A stretch of 64,000 nt of DNA, taken from contig NZ_JAGS01000001.1 in assembly GCF_000526775.1 (NCBI RefSeq), positions 3,410,001 to 3,474,000 on the forward strand. The letters run 5' to 3'. Made by a program: the position numbers and the translations under genes. Shown one piece after another: positions 33,509 to 42,751 of this stretch; positions within the stretch are counted from its first letter, which is position 1; every line of letters begins with the position of its first letter. Under the pieces are notes generated by a model. The model ran no database searches, was not told the DNA's origin, and worked only from the letters and a program-made list of their open reading frames with translations. The DNA comes from Ruminococcus albus AD2013 (GTDB taxonomy: Bacteria; Bacillota; Clostridia; Oscillospirales; Ruminococcaceae).

Positions 33509-34783
33509 ATGGAGCTTCTGATAAAAAATGTCAGAGCCTGCGATCCTCAGAGCGGGCTGGACAAGATCACGGATATAGCAGTCGATGGCGGTGTAATAAC
33601 CGCCATTGGCGTAATTACAGATATTGAGGACGATACAAGGGTCATCGACGGCAAGGGCAGACTCTGCGCTGTGCCGGGACTTTTCGATATGCACGTGCAT
33701 TTCCGCGACCCCGGACTTACCTACAAGGAGGATATCCTTACAGGTGCAAACGCCGCTAAGGCAGGCGGTTTCACAGGCGTTGCGTGTATGCCCAACACCA
33801 AGCCCCCTATCGATTCACCCGAGGGCATACGTTATGTTTTCGATAAGGCAAAAAAGACCGGTATCGACGTTATCCCCTATGCCTGCGTCACCAAGGGCAT
33901 GAAGGGCGAAGAGCTCTGCGATTATGACGAGCTCAAAAAGGCAGGCATCACCGCCATATCAGACGACGGCAGACCTGTAGAGAATGCCGAGCTTATGAGA
34001 AAAGCACTGGAGCTTTCAAACGATAACGGTCTGATAATAACCTCTCACTGCGAAGACCTTAACATAATAAACGGCGGTATCATCAACAAGGGCGAGGTCT
34101 CCGAAAAACTGGGCGTAAAGGGCATGGACAGAGCCAGCGAGGACAGCATCACCGCAAGAGAGATAACCCTTGCCATGAGCTGTGATGCAAGGATACATAT
34201 ATGCCACGTATCCACATGGGGCTCTGTGAATATCATCAGGGCGGCAAAGCGCGACGGCGTAAAAGTCACCTGCGAAACTGCCCCCCACTATTTCACATAC
34301 ACCGATGAAAAGCTTCTCACCCGCGATGCTGACTACCGTATGTCTCCCCCGCTGAGGACAGAAAAGGACAGACAGGCAGTTGAGGAAGCCCTGCTTGACG
34401 GTACTATCGACTGCATCATAACCGACCACGCACCCCATTCCGCCGAGGAAAAGGCTGACTTTGAAAAAGCTCCCAACGGTGTTGTAGGTCTTGAAACCTC
34501 ACTGGCTGTAACACTGACTCAGCTTTACCACACAGGCAAGATGAGCCTTTCAAAGCTTGCCGAGGTAATGAGCATAAATCCCAGAAAGATACTGGGGCTC
34601 GAACCCATAAAGATAGCCGTGGGCGAAAGATGCGACCTCTGCATATTCGACCCCGATTTTGAGTGGGAAGTCATTCCCGAAGAACTGAATTCAAAGAGCA
34701 AGAACACGGTGTTCAAGGGCGAAAAGCTCAAAGGCAGGAATATGTACACCATCTGCCGCGGCAAGGTGGTATTCAGCCTTTAA
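33509..34783 (+). CDS. pyrC: Dihydroorotase
   Basis: A 424-residue zinc hydrolase of the class I/allantoinase type, closing carbamoyl aspartate to dihydroorotate in UMP synthesis. DMHVHFRDPG (His62 and His64) provides the first zinc ligands; MPNTKPP, TSHCEDLN, HICHVS and TDHAPHS supply the remaining ligands and the catalytic Asp. No clear ribosome site precedes the ATG, which is only 4 nt after the stop of the upstream gene, so re-initiation is likely. pyrF follows two short genes later and pyrKD lie at 42.7-44.4 kb in the opposite direction. Confidence 0.95.
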   Translation: MELLIKNVRACDPQSGLDKITDIAVDGGVITAIGVITDIEDDTRVIDGKGRLCAVPGLFDMHVHFRDPGLTYKEDILTGANAAKAGGFTGVACMPNTKPPIDSPEGIRYVFDKAKKTGIDVIPYACVTKGMKGEELCDYDELKKAGITAISDDGRPVENAELMRKALELSNDNGLIITSHCEDLNIINGGIINKGEVSEKLGVKGMDRASEDSITAREITLAMSCDARIHICHVSTWGSVNIIRAAKRDGVKVTCETAPHYFTYTDEKLLTRDADYRMSPPLRTEKDRQAVEEALLDGTIDCIITDHAPHSAEEKADFEKAPNGVVGLETSLAVTLTQLYHTGKMSLSKLAEVMSINPRKILGLEPIKIAVGERCDLCIFDPDFEWEVIPEELNSKSKNTVFKGEKLKGRNMYTICRGKVVFSL

Positions 34784-34794
34784 GGGGTGATACA

Positions 34795-35244
34795 ATGCTC
34801 AGAAAAACATCAGATAATATCATCAGCGAGTACGGCTGTGAGCGCAAGGCCACGACCATCAGGCTGTACTCCTCCGACGATGAACTTGTATGCATCGAAC
34901 TGACCCCCGCCTTTATCACAGAGGACGGCAATATCTTCTGGGACAGGTACGACAGCCTTACGGTGTACAGAACGGACTGCGAAAAGTTTCTTATACCGAT
35001 ATTTGATGAGATATTCCCCGTAAAAGACCCCGACCCGAACAACAGCTGGGGTATGCAGGATAATTTCGACCCCTGTTCCCTCAACTGGTTCGGCAGAGAG
35101 GACTGGCTGAAGATCGCAGAACTACTGCGTAAACGCTGTGCCGATAGAAAAAGTGATGAACGTGACTTCTGCCTTGAAGCCGCGGGATTTATCGAAAGGA
35201 CTGCGGATATCAGCGGGATATTCTGCATTGAGGGAAATCTGTAA
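34795..35244 (+). CDS. Hypothetical protein between pyrC and pyrF
   Basis: A 149-residue acidic soluble protein with Trp-rich segments (NIFWDRYDSL, NSWGMQDNFDPCSLNWFGREDWLKI). AAGGGGTG precedes the ATG at 34795, 12 nt after pyrC. The frame is open further upstream inside pyrC, but that part lacks a start signal. No family recognised. Its placement within the pyrimidine genes may be chance. Confidence 0.72.
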   Translation: MLRKTSDNIISEYGCERKATTIRLYSSDDELVCIELTPAFITEDGNIFWDRYDSLTVYRTDCEKFLIPIFDEIFPVKDPDPNNSWGMQDNFDPCSLNWFGREDWLKIAELLRKRCADRKSDERDFCLEAAGFIERTADISGIFCIEGNL

Positions 35245-35300
35245 GTGAAATTTCGTCACTTATGCCGACCATAGAACGACCGTCTGAAAGAGGTGCTGTG

Positions 35301-35699
35301 ATGAATGTATACCTTACAAGAATAGAGGAAGTAAACGGCATTACGATGGTAACTGCCGAAAACGACCTCGGAAATGTCCACGGTGTATGGCACTATGATA
35401 AAGCACCTGTAAAGGGTGGCAAGTACATGGTCGAGTTCAATTTTAATAATAATGAACCGATAGACGGCAGTACCGTTGAAGTGCTAAAAAACGGCTGTGA
35501 AAATATTTCCACCGACGGAAAGGTGAATGTATTCACTGCCGAGACAGAGGATATCGATGAGATATACTATCTGAGATTATCAGCTGACGGACTTTCAATG
35601 CTGGATATAAAAGACCCGCCTGCGATAAACATCGGAGACTTTCTGAGGTTCACGGTGGAATGCGTAAAGACGGGGATATATCCCTATTATGAGATCTGA
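35301..35699 (+). CDS. Small hypothetical protein
   Basis: A 132-residue beta-rich soluble protein with no cysteine cluster or membrane segment apart from one Cys near the C-terminus. AGAGGTG is 5 nt before the ATG at 35301; an earlier ATG at 35262 has no ribosome site. A weak terminator (35710-35729) follows before pyrF. Function unknown. Confidence 0.7.
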   Translation: MNVYLTRIEEVNGITMVTAENDLGNVHGVWHYDKAPVKGGKYMVEFNFNNNEPIDGSTVEVLKNGCENISTDGKVNVFTAETEDIDEIYYLRLSADGLSMLDIKDPPAINIGDFLRFTVECVKTGIYPYYEI

Positions 35700-35709
35700 C
35701 AAGGTTTCG

Positions 35710-35728
35710 GGGGCTGATGCCCCTTTTT
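35710..35728 (+). terminator. Weak terminator upstream of pyrF
   Basis: GGGGC-TGAT-GCCCC followed by TTTTT. Only 5 bp, so it may be partial or part of a pyrF leader. Confidence 0.5.
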
Positions 35729-35747
35729 AGAAATGGAGGAAAAATAA

Positions 35748-36683
35748 ATGTCAATGGACAGACTTATTGAAAACATAGTAAAAACACAGAACCCTTCGGT
35801 TGTGGGACTTGACCCTAAGCTGGAGTACGTTCCCGAATTCATAAAGGAAAAGAAATTCAAGAAGTACGACCGCACACTTAAAGCTGCGGCTAAGGCTATA
35901 CTTGAATTCAATAAGTGCATCATCGATGAGATACACGATATCTGCCCCGCTATCAAGCCCCAGGCAGCTTACTACGAAATGTACGGCTATGAGGGCGTAA
36001 AGACCCTCTACAAGACCATCCAGTACGCCAAGGAAAAAGGTATGTTCGTTATGACCGACGGCAAGCGTAACGATATCGGCGCTACTATGGAAGCTTATGC
36101 GGCTGCACATCTGGGTCTTACCGATGTTGGCGGCGAAAAGATCGAAGCTTTCGGTGCAGATGCCCTGACAGTAAACGGCTACCTCGGTTCTGACGGAATC
36201 AATCCTCTGCTGGAACAGTGCAAGCTTTACGACAAGGGCATTTTTGTGCTGGTAAAGACTTCCAATAAGTCCTCAGGCGAACTTCAGGATCTGAAGATCG
36301 GCGACAAGACCGTTTACGCTACTATGGGCGATATGTGCGAAAAATGGGGCAGTGAAGTCATGGGCAAGTACGGTTACAGCGGCGTGGGCGCAGTTGTGGG
36401 CGCAACTTATCCCGAACAGCTGGCTGAAATGAGAGCTGCACTGCCTCACACATTCTTCCTGGTACCCGGCTACGGCGCACAGGGCGGCGGCGCTGAGGGC
36501 GTAAGCAAGGGCTTCGACAAGAACGGTCTGGGCGCAATAGTCAACTCTTCCCGCGGCGTTATGTGCGCTTACAAGAAAGAGGAGTGCGACGAGCAGGATT
36601 TCGCAAAGGCGGCAAGAAGAGAAGTTATCCGCATGAAAGAGGATATAATCTCCTACCTGCCCAGAATAGCTTTCCCTGACTGA
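35748..36683 (+). CDS. pyrF: Orotidine 5'-phosphate decarboxylase (type 2)
   Basis: A 311-residue TIM-barrel enzyme making UMP. The long form typical of actinobacteria and many Clostridia; MTDGKRNDIG (about residues 102-111) holds the catalytic Lys-Asp network and VPGYGAQGGG is the phosphate-binding loop. GGAGG lies 8 nt before the start. Downstream, two genes follow closely, the first starting 1 nt after the pyrF stop. Confidence 0.96.
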   Translation: MSMDRLIENIVKTQNPSVVGLDPKLEYVPEFIKEKKFKKYDRTLKAAAKAILEFNKCIIDEIHDICPAIKPQAAYYEMYGYEGVKTLYKTIQYAKEKGMFVMTDGKRNDIGATMEAYAAAHLGLTDVGGEKIEAFGADALTVNGYLGSDGINPLLEQCKLYDKGIFVLVKTSNKSSGELQDLKIGDKTVYATMGDMCEKWGSEVMGKYGYSGVGAVVGATYPEQLAEMRAALPHTFFLVPGYGAQGGGAEGVSKGFDKNGLGAIVNSSRGVMCAYKKEECDEQDFAKAARREVIRMKEDIISYLPRIAFPD

Positions 36684-36684
36684 T

Positions 36685-36966
36685 ATGGCAGGACTTGCAG
36701 ATTCGGGGCTTCACGACTATGAGCTGATAAAGCTTTCTGCGGACTATACCCGCGGAGAAGTCAGCCTTGAACTGAAAGACCCCGTGGGAAAGCCCGAAAA
36801 CCTCATGATAGGCGGTTTGCTGTCGGTGGAAATGACACGCACTCAGCCCTGGGGCGAGGGCTCTTACATAGTATCCTCAGACTTGACAGACTGTGAAAGC
36901 GGTTCAAAACTCGCCGAGATACAGCTGAACTCAGGCGACGAGATACGGATAGAATACAAAGGATAA
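36685..36966 (+). CDS. Small hypothetical protein coupled to pyrF
   Basis: A 93-residue beta-rich soluble protein with no recognised motif. The start codon is 1 nt after the pyrF stop, implying coupled translation. A terminator hairpin follows at 36972-37003. Confidence 0.68.
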   Translation: MAGLADSGLHDYELIKLSADYTRGEVSLELKDPVGKPENLMIGGLLSVEMTRTQPWGEGSYIVSSDLTDCESGSKLAEIQLNSGDEIRIEYKG

Positions 36967-36971
36967 AATAT

Positions 36972-37003
36972 GGCGCTCCTGATAAGCGGGGGCGCCGCTT
37001 TTT
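36972..37003 (+). terminator. Terminator of the pyrF-containing transcript
   Basis: GGCGCTCC pairs with GGGGCGCC (36972-36979 with 36989-36996, one wobble), then GCTTTTTAA. Confidence 0.8.
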
Positions 37004-37014
37004 AAGGTGAGGAT

Positions 37015-37461
37015 ATGAGCGATATAATAAGCAAAGAATTCGCAGAGCTCACTCCGTACGAGCTCCACGCGATACTGAAAGCAAGGTGTGATGTATTCGT
37101 GGTAGAGCAAAACTGCGCCTACACGGATATCGACGGTATAGACCCTATATGCAGACACCTTTTCACGCTGAATGACAAGGGCGAATGTACATCATGCCTG
37201 AGATTGTTCGTCAAGCCCGACGAGCCTCACACTGTACAGATTGGGCGTGTTGTCACCACCGAGCGCGGCACAGGTCTTGGGGGCAGGCTTCTGCACGAGG
37301 GAGTAAAGCAGGCACGGATGTATAATGGAGCGGAAGAGCTTTATCTTGAAGCGCAGGTATACGCCATCGGGTTTTATGCCAAAGAAGGATTTGAAGTCTG
37401 CTCGGAGGAATTTCTTGAAGACGGAATACCCCATGTAAAAATGCGCAGGAAGATAACGTAG
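37015..37461 (+). CDS. GNAT acetyltransferase, ElaA-like
   Basis: A 148-residue acetyltransferase of the GNAT fold. LKARCDVFVVEQNCAYTDIDGID near the N-terminus is the ElaA-type opening; QIGRVVTTERGTGLGGRLL holds the acetyl-CoA pyrophosphate loop (RGTGLGG). AAGGTGAGG precedes the start. The last four sense codons and the stop codon (AGG AAG ATA ACG TAG) coincide with the end of palindromic repeat copy A: the same bases start copy B at about 40812. So the C-terminus appears to be supplied by the repeat. Confidence 0.88.
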   Translation: MSDIISKEFAELTPYELHAILKARCDVFVVEQNCAYTDIDGIDPICRHLFTLNDKGECTSCLRLFVKPDEPHTVQIGRVVTTERGTGLGGRLLHEGVKQARMYNGAEELYLEAQVYAIGFYAKEGFEVCSEEFLEDGIPHVKMRRKIT

Positions 37462-38246
37462 CTGTACTGAAATAAGTATGCCAAGGAGGAGAGCTTTGGC
37501 TCAAGCCTTTCGCGAAAGGCTTGCGAGGAGTTTGAGGGGCGGAGTCCCTCAATCACCAAGGCAAGGAACCAAAATGCAAAGCGAACTATAAGAGCGAAAC
37601 AGACTTCCGCCCCCAAAAAAGGCGCGGCAATAAAAGCATCGAGCGTGGACAACACAACCGTCCACGCTCTTTCTGCGTCCGTATAATTATTGCCGCGCCC
37701 GCCGTCAAACAGCGACAGCCACAGCCGACGCAGTCGCTGTTCTTTGACGGCTCGCCCCGAACGAAGAGAGGGGCGAAAACTTACAAACCAATGTCCCGAA
37801 ATCAACCCATCGACCAGCCCAACAAAACACCGTCCCCAAATTATAATCCAGCTATCTGTTATATGGACTTCAAGAGTGCGGCACTCTTGTCCCAAGTACT
37901 GCGGTATCAGGTCGCCCCTGACGGGTCGAGAAATCAACGAGCTATCGCCGTTGATTTCTGGCGTGGCAATATCTCCGCACATAGTAAGAGCGTGGACATA
38001 AAATTTGTCCACGCTCTGAGTTCCTTTATTGCCGCGCCTTTTTGACAGGGCGGGTAGTTTGCTGTGCTATTTATAGCTTTATTGCCGCGTCGCTTTTTCG
38101 CCTTGACCGAGAGGCTCTGCCTCTCGTGCTCTCCGCAAGCCTGCTAGCGCGAGGCTTGACCGCGCGCTTTGCCTCTTTGGCATACTTACCAAGCTACGTT
38201 ATCTTCCTGCCAACAATTATGAATTGTGAATTATGAATTATGAATT
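37446..38246. repeat. Nested-palindromic element, copy A (inverted relative to B and C)
   Basis: About 800 bp without a convincing gene. From the outside in: CAGGAAGATAACGTAG tips, a CTTTCGCGAAAG hairpin arm, GGCGCGGCAATAA arms, two GAGCGTGGAC hairpins, and a conserved core of about 265 nt (37697-37963, minus orientation). The right tip is followed by AATTATG repeats. It lies between convergent genes and touches the stop codons of both. Confidence 0.88.
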
Positions 38247-38451
38247 ACTCAAATTCCTCTACATCAAGGTCCGGTGGGGCATCTATGTCCTTGCCTACAT
38301 AGCCGCCGTTCTTACGCCGCTGTTTTACACATTCCGTCAGAAGATACTCTATCTGCCCGTTTACAGACCGGAAATCGTCTTCTGCCCATGATGCTATATC
38401 GTTGTACAGCTTCTCGGAAAGTCTCAGCGGTATCTGCTTCTTTGCTGCCAT
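38245..38451 (-). CDS. Small ribbon-helix-helix (Arc-type) DNA-binding protein
   Basis: A 68-residue protein. IPLRLSEKLYNDIASWAEDDFRSVNGQIEYLL has the beta-strand plus two helices of the Arc/MetJ fold. It follows the SPFH gene by 1 nt and probably shares its transcript; SPFH-Arc pairs of this kind occur in other Clostridia, where the small protein is thought to be a regulator or adaptor. The TAA stop straddles the right boundary of palindromic element A. Confidence 0.82.
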   Translation of the reverse strand: MAAKKQIPLRLSEKLYNDIASWAEDDFRSVNGQIEYLLTECVKQRRKNGGYVGKDIDAPPDLDVEEFE

Positions 38452-38452
38452 A

Positions 38453-39481
38453 TCAGTACAGGCTGCCCGAATTTACTACGGGCTGTGCATCGTGATTGCC
38501 GCAGAGTACTACCAGCAGATTCGATACCATAGCTGCCTTGCGCTCGTCGTCAAGTTCAACTACGTTCTTTTCGCTGAGCTGTTCAAGTGCCATCTCAACC
38601 ATGCCTACTGCACCGTCTACTATCAGCTTTCTTGCGTCAACGACTGCGCTTGCCTGCTGTCTCTGGAGCATTGCAGCTGCGATCTCGGGCGCATAGGCAA
38701 GGTATGTGATTCTCGCCTCGATGATCTCGATGCCTGCATTCTTTACTTTTTCCTGTATCTCGTCACGGATACGCTGTGCAACTATCTCGGAAGATCCTCT
38801 CAGGCTGCCTTCATCGGCTACGCCGTCGCCTGTGGTATCAACATTGGGTGCTACATCATAAGGATAGAGCCTTACGATATTTCTCAGTGCGGTATCACAC
38901 TGGAGAGAGAGGTACTCCTTGTAGTTATCAACCTCGAATACTGCCTTTGCGGTGTCAACAACTCTCCAGATAACTGCTATGCCTATCTCGATGGGGTTGC
39001 CGAGGCAGTCGTTGATCTTCTGCTTGTTGTTATCGAGGGTCATCATTTTCAGGGAGATCCTCTTGTCGATCTTAACATAGCCTGTTGCGGGGTTTACAGC
39101 GCCCTGTCCGCCTGCTGTGGTGGAAGTCTTTGCGCTGTCGCTCTTTACATCGCCGCTCTGGCGGAGTTTTGTGTTTGCTGCGGGGTTAACTGCTGTGCAG
39201 AAGGGGTTTACCCAGTAGAATCCGTCGCCCTTGAGTGTGCCCTTGTATTTGCCGAAGAGTGTCAGTACCAGTGCTTCCTGCGGACGAAGAACTTTAAGTC
39301 CCATAAAGCCTATCCAGCCGAATGTGATCCATATTCCCGAAATAATGCCTATCAGGAGACCTGCGCCGCCGCCGACAGCGGGTGAAGCAGGTATGCCGAG
39401 GAAAGCTGCTATATAAAGTAGGATGAAAAGCATCATCATTGCCATGCCGTTCTTCTTTGTTGATAAAATTTTCTCTGTCAT
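38453..39481 (-). CDS. SPFH/band 7 domain membrane protein
   Basis: A 342-residue protein with two hydrophobic segments at about residues 13-35 and 38-62, then a band 7 domain (ALVLTLFGKYKGTLKGDGFYWVNPF and the CDTALRNIVRLYPYD and IVAQRIRDEIQEKVKNAGIEI segments) and a coiled-coil C-terminus. SPFH proteins form membrane-associated cages or rafts. An insert of about 30 residues rich in Ala, Ser, Thr and Gly (SDSAKTSTTAGGQGA) interrupts the N-terminal part of the domain. The promoter at 39676-39704 reads into it. Confidence 0.92.
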   Translation of the reverse strand: MTEKILSTKKNGMAMMMLFILLYIAAFLGIPASPAVGGGAGLLIGIISGIWITFGWIGFMGLKVLRPQEALVLTLFGKYKGTLKGDGFYWVNPFCTAVNPAANTKLRQSGDVKSDSAKTSTTAGGQGAVNPATGYVKIDKRISLKMMTLDNNKQKINDCLGNPIEIGIAVIWRVVDTAKAVFEVDNYKEYLSLQCDTALRNIVRLYPYDVAPNVDTTGDGVADEGSLRGSSEIVAQRIRDEIQEKVKNAGIEIIEARITYLAYAPEIAAAMLQRQQASAVVDARKLIVDGAVGMVEMALEQLSEKNVVELDDERKAAMVSNLLVVLCGNHDAQPVVNSGSLY

Positions 39482-39675
39482 AGTGATCGTCTCCTTATTA
39501 TGTGTTTTTGTTTTGGTCGTTCTGCTTTGCTGATGGTATACATCGGTATCGTCGGAAAATAAGCTTATTTCTCTTTTTCATCGTTATCCTCCCTGGTCGT
39601 ATGCGGTCGTCAGAAAGTCCGCAGATTGCGGTTTGATTTTCTTTTGATTGTTTTTTATCTCTTTCTGATATCAAA

Positions 39676-39704
39676 ATAATATCACATTTATCTCAAAATG
39701 TCAA
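39676..39704 (-). promoter_or_regulatory. Promoter of the SPFH operon
   Basis: On the minus strand TTGACA (39704-39699), 17-nt spacer, TATTAT (39681-39676). The leader to the start codon is about 190 nt. Confidence 0.8.
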
Positions 39705-39831
39705 TATTATTTACCTCCGCTTTGTAGGTATAAATAAAAACGAAGTTCTAAAAATCGACACCGATATACATTTTTCACATAAACAGGTGTTAAATTTTCA
39801 GACAGCTGTCAAAATATTTTCATAAAAACTA

Positions 39832-39860
39832 TTGAATTACACATCAAAGTGTGGTATAAT
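39832..39860 (+). promoter_or_regulatory. Promoter of the DegV-family gene
   Basis: TTGAAT (39832-39837), 17-nt spacer, TATAAT (39855-39860), 64 nt before the start. Confidence 0.82.
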
Positions 39861-39924
39861 TACAAAAAATTAAACGGATACCCCTCACGATTTTGAGACA
39901 CCTTTATAAATGGAGTGATATGTT

Positions 39925-40791
39925 ATGACAAGACCATATACCCTTTTTTGTGATTCAACTTGTGACCTGCCTGAAGAAAGGCTGCTGAAAATGGATTGCA
40001 GGATAATCCCCCTGACCTTTGAGATAGACGGCAAGCCTTATACAACTGCTGATATCTCGATGCAGGAGTTTTACAGACGTATGCGCGAGGACGCTTCCAC
40101 CAAAACTTCTCAGATATCCGTGGGGGTATGCCAGGACGCTTTTGAGGAAGAGCTGAAACAGGGCAGGGATATACTGTATCTCACTTTTTCTTCGGGGCTG
40201 AGCGGTACATATAACAGTGCGCTCATTGCTAAGGATAATCTTGCGGAGCAGTATCCCGATGCAAAGATAGTTATAGTCGATTCGCTGAGTGCATCATCGG
40301 GTGAAGGACTTCTGCTGATTTATGCGGATATGAAAAAGCGTGAGGGTATGGATATCGACCAGCTTGCAAGCTGGATTGAGGTCAACCGTTATCATATCTG
40401 CCATGTATTCACGGTAGATGACCTTAAATATCTGTTCCGCGGCGGAAGAGTATCAAGGGCATCGGCGATAGCGGGAACGGTGCTGGGCATAAAGCCTGTA
40501 CTTTCCGTTGATAATGACGGACATCTTATCCCGCAGGATAAAGTCCGCGGCAGGAAGCAGTCAATAAACAAGCTGGGGCAGATGATAAAAGAGCGCATGG
40601 GCAACTGTCTGAATCAGATAGTCACTATAAGTCACGGCGACTGTATAGAGGATGCAAAGTATGCTGAAAAGATGCTGAAAGAGATATTCGGCGAGGATAC
40701 GGAGGTCGTTATATCGTATACGGGACCTGTTATCGGTGCGCATTCGGGGCCTGGCACACTGGCGCTGTTTTTCTGGGGAGATTATCGGTGA
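39925..40791 (+). CDS. DegV-family fatty-acid-binding protein
   Basis: A 288-residue protein. FCDSTCDLPEE is the N-terminal DegV motif, TLFCDST..TSQISVG the lipid-headgroup site, and LSGTYNSA and IVIVDSLSASSGEGLL the conserved middle; GKRVSRA-like GGRVSRASA closes the pocket. Members (FakB-type) bind fatty acids for FakA kinase; no fakA is adjacent. GGAGTG precedes the start. The stop codon is 2 nt before palindromic element B. Confidence 0.93.
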   Translation: MTRPYTLFCDSTCDLPEERLLKMDCRIIPLTFEIDGKPYTTADISMQEFYRRMREDASTKTSQISVGVCQDAFEEELKQGRDILYLTFSSGLSGTYNSALIAKDNLAEQYPDAKIVIVDSLSASSGEGLLLIYADMKKREGMDIDQLASWIEVNRYHICHVFTVDDLKYLFRGGRVSRASAIAGTVLGIKPVLSVDNDGHLIPQDKVRGRKQSINKLGQMIKERMGNCLNQIVTISHGDCIEDAKYAEKMLKEIFGEDTEVVISYTGPVIGAHSGPGTLALFFWGDYR

Positions 40792-40793
40792 TC

Positions 40794-41584
40794 AATTCAT
40801 AATTGTTGGCAGGAAGATAACGTAGCTGTACTGAAATAAGAATGCCAAGGAGAAGAGCTTTTGGTCAAGCTTTTCGCGAAAAGCTTGCGGGAGTTTGAGG
40901 GCAGAGCCCTCAACTCAAGGCGCAAAAGCGATGCGGTAACAAAGCTGTAAATAGCACAGCAAACTACCCGCCCTGTCAAAAAGGCGCGGCAATAAAGAAA
41001 CTCAGAGCGTGGACAATCAAATGTCCACGCTCAAACTATTTGCGTAAATTATTGCCGCGCCCGAAATCAACGGCGAGAGCTCGTTGATTTCTCGACCCGT
41101 CAGGGGCGACCTGATACCGCAGTACTCGGGATATAACGACCGCACTCTTGAAGTCCATATAACAGATAACTGGATTTTAATTTTGGGACGGTGTTTTGTT
41201 GTGCTAGTCGATGGTTTTGTTTTTGGGCATTGGTTTGTGAGTTTTTGCCCCTCTCTTCGTTCGGGGCGAGCCGTCAAAGACGCTGTCGCTGTTTGACGGC
41301 GGGCGCGGCAATTATTTTACGGACGCAGAAAGAGCGTGGACATTGATTCTGTCCACGCTCGGGATTTTGATTATTGCCGCGCCTGTTTGGTCGGGAGTTT
41401 GCTGTGCTATTTATTGCTTTGTTATCGCTTTGGTTTTGCGCCTTGATGCGAGGGCTCTGCCCTCGCGCTCCCGCAAGCCTGCTAGCGCGAGGCTTGACCG
41501 CGCGCTTTGTCTCTTTGGCATTCTTACCCAACTTAGTGGTTGCCCTGCCAACAATTATGAATTATGAATTATGAATTGTGAATT
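40794..41584. repeat. Nested-palindromic element, copy B
   Basis: 791 bp with outer inverted repeats AATTCATAATTGTTGGCAGG (left) and its complement (right, 41543-41567), then paired arms through GGCGCGGCAATAA at about 40982 and TTATTGCCGCGCC at about 41373, two GAGCGTGGAC hairpins (about 41007-41034 and 41333-41361), and a core at about 41070-41310. It lies between convergent genes. No open frame is shared with copies A and C. Confidence 0.9.
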
Positions 41585-41596
41585 AAAAAGCTTTGC

Positions 41597-42742
41597 TTAC
41601 ACCCTACGTTTGAAATCCTCATACCCGAAACGCTTAATGCTTTCGGTAGTACCATCAAGCTTTTCAAGGTATATCTCGGGCAGGGGCATACCATTGAAAG
41701 TGTTGTTCTTGCACATGGAGTATATCGCCATATCGCAGAAAACCAATCTGTCACCTGCTTTCAGCGGTTCGTCAAAAGCATAGTCGCCAATGATATCACC
41801 CGCCAGACAGGTAGGTCCTCCAAGGCGATATACGTGCTTTTTCTCGCCTGCCTTGCCCGCGCCTATTATCTCGGGACGATAGGGCATTTCCAGTACATCG
41901 GGCATATGGCAAGCCGCCGAGGTATCAACTATCGCAAATTCAATTCCGTTTTTGCCGATGTCCAGAACTTCCGTCACAAGCCAGCCCGCATTCAGCGCAC
42001 AGGCTTCTCCCGGTTCAAGGTATACCTGAACGCCGTACTTCTGCTGTATACTATCCACCGTTCTGCAAAGCAGGTCAACATCATAGCCTGCTTTTGTTAT
42101 GTGATGTCCGCCGCCGAGGTTCACCCATTTCATCTGCTTTATGTATCCGCCGAAATGTTTCTCGATATGGGGTACTGTCCTTGCAAGAACGTCCGCGCCC
42201 TGTTCGCACATGGTGTGGAAGTGAAGTCCCTCGATGCCGTCAAGTTCGCCGCTCTCGAAATTTTCGGGGGCAACACCCAGTCTTGAACCTGTAAAGCATG
42301 GGTTATAGATGTCGGTGTCTATCTCCGAATACAGAGGGTTGCACCTTATGCCGCAGGATACTTTTCTTCCGCTGTTTTTAACAGTGCCGCGGTGAAGTTT
42401 CCACTGGGAAAAGCTGTTGAAGATGATATCATCGCATATCTTCAGCAGTTCAGCCATATCCTCTTTTTTGTATGCGGGGCTGAATACGTGGGTCTCGCCG
42501 CCGAATTCCTCATGCCCCAGTTTTGCTTCATACAGACCGCTGGCAGTGGTGCCGTCGATATAGGGGCGCATCATGGGGTAAGCGGCGTACATTGAAAAAG
42601 CCTTCTGGGCAAGAAGTATCTTGCAGCCCGTCCTTTTGCGGACGGACAGCAGTATCTCCATATTATGTTTGAGCGCCTTTTCGCTGACAAGATAGCAGGG
42701 CGTTCTCAGCGAATATATATCGCTTTCAAAAGGGAAGTTCAT
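41597..42742 (-). CDS. nspC: Carboxynorspermidine decarboxylase
   Basis: A 381-residue PLP enzyme of the alanine racemase/ODC fold III group, decarboxylating carboxynorspermidine or carboxyspermidine in polyamine synthesis. The PLP lysine is in KILLAQKAFS near residue 47; SGLYEAKLG, GLHFHTMCE and WVNLGGGHH are family blocks, and CHMPDVLEMPYRP is the C-terminal active-site segment. It starts 10 nt after the pyrD stop and is the third gene of the leftward pyrK-pyrD-nspC transcript. No carboxyspermidine dehydrogenase is present next to it, which is unusual since the two are often paired. Confidence 0.93.
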   Translation of the reverse strand: MNFPFESDIYSLRTPCYLVSEKALKHNMEILLSVRKRTGCKILLAQKAFSMYAAYPMMRPYIDGTTASGLYEAKLGHEEFGGETHVFSPAYKKEDMAELLKICDDIIFNSFSQWKLHRGTVKNSGRKVSCGIRCNPLYSEIDTDIYNPCFTGSRLGVAPENFESGELDGIEGLHFHTMCEQGADVLARTVPHIEKHFGGYIKQMKWVNLGGGHHITKAGYDVDLLCRTVDSIQQKYGVQVYLEPGEACALNAGWLVTEVLDIGKNGIEFAIVDTSAACHMPDVLEMPYRPEIIGAGKAGEKKHVYRLGGPTCLAGDIIGDYAFDEPLKAGDRLVFCDMAIYSMCKNNTFNGMPLPEIYLEKLDGTTESIKRFGYEDFKRRV

Positions 42743-42751
42743 AGCCCCTCC

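Larger units (their letters stand above)
39482..39924. other. Divergent intergenic region
   Basis: About 440 bases with no gene, holding back-to-back promoters for the SPFH operon (39676-39704, minus) and the DegV gene (39832-39860, plus). The rest is AT-rich without visible structure. Confidence 0.6.

Noticed and set aside
37374..38012. A 212-codon leftward open frame inside element A
   Set aside because: It runs through both palindrome arms and the end of the acetyltransferase gene, has no ribosome site, and is not kept in copies B and C.
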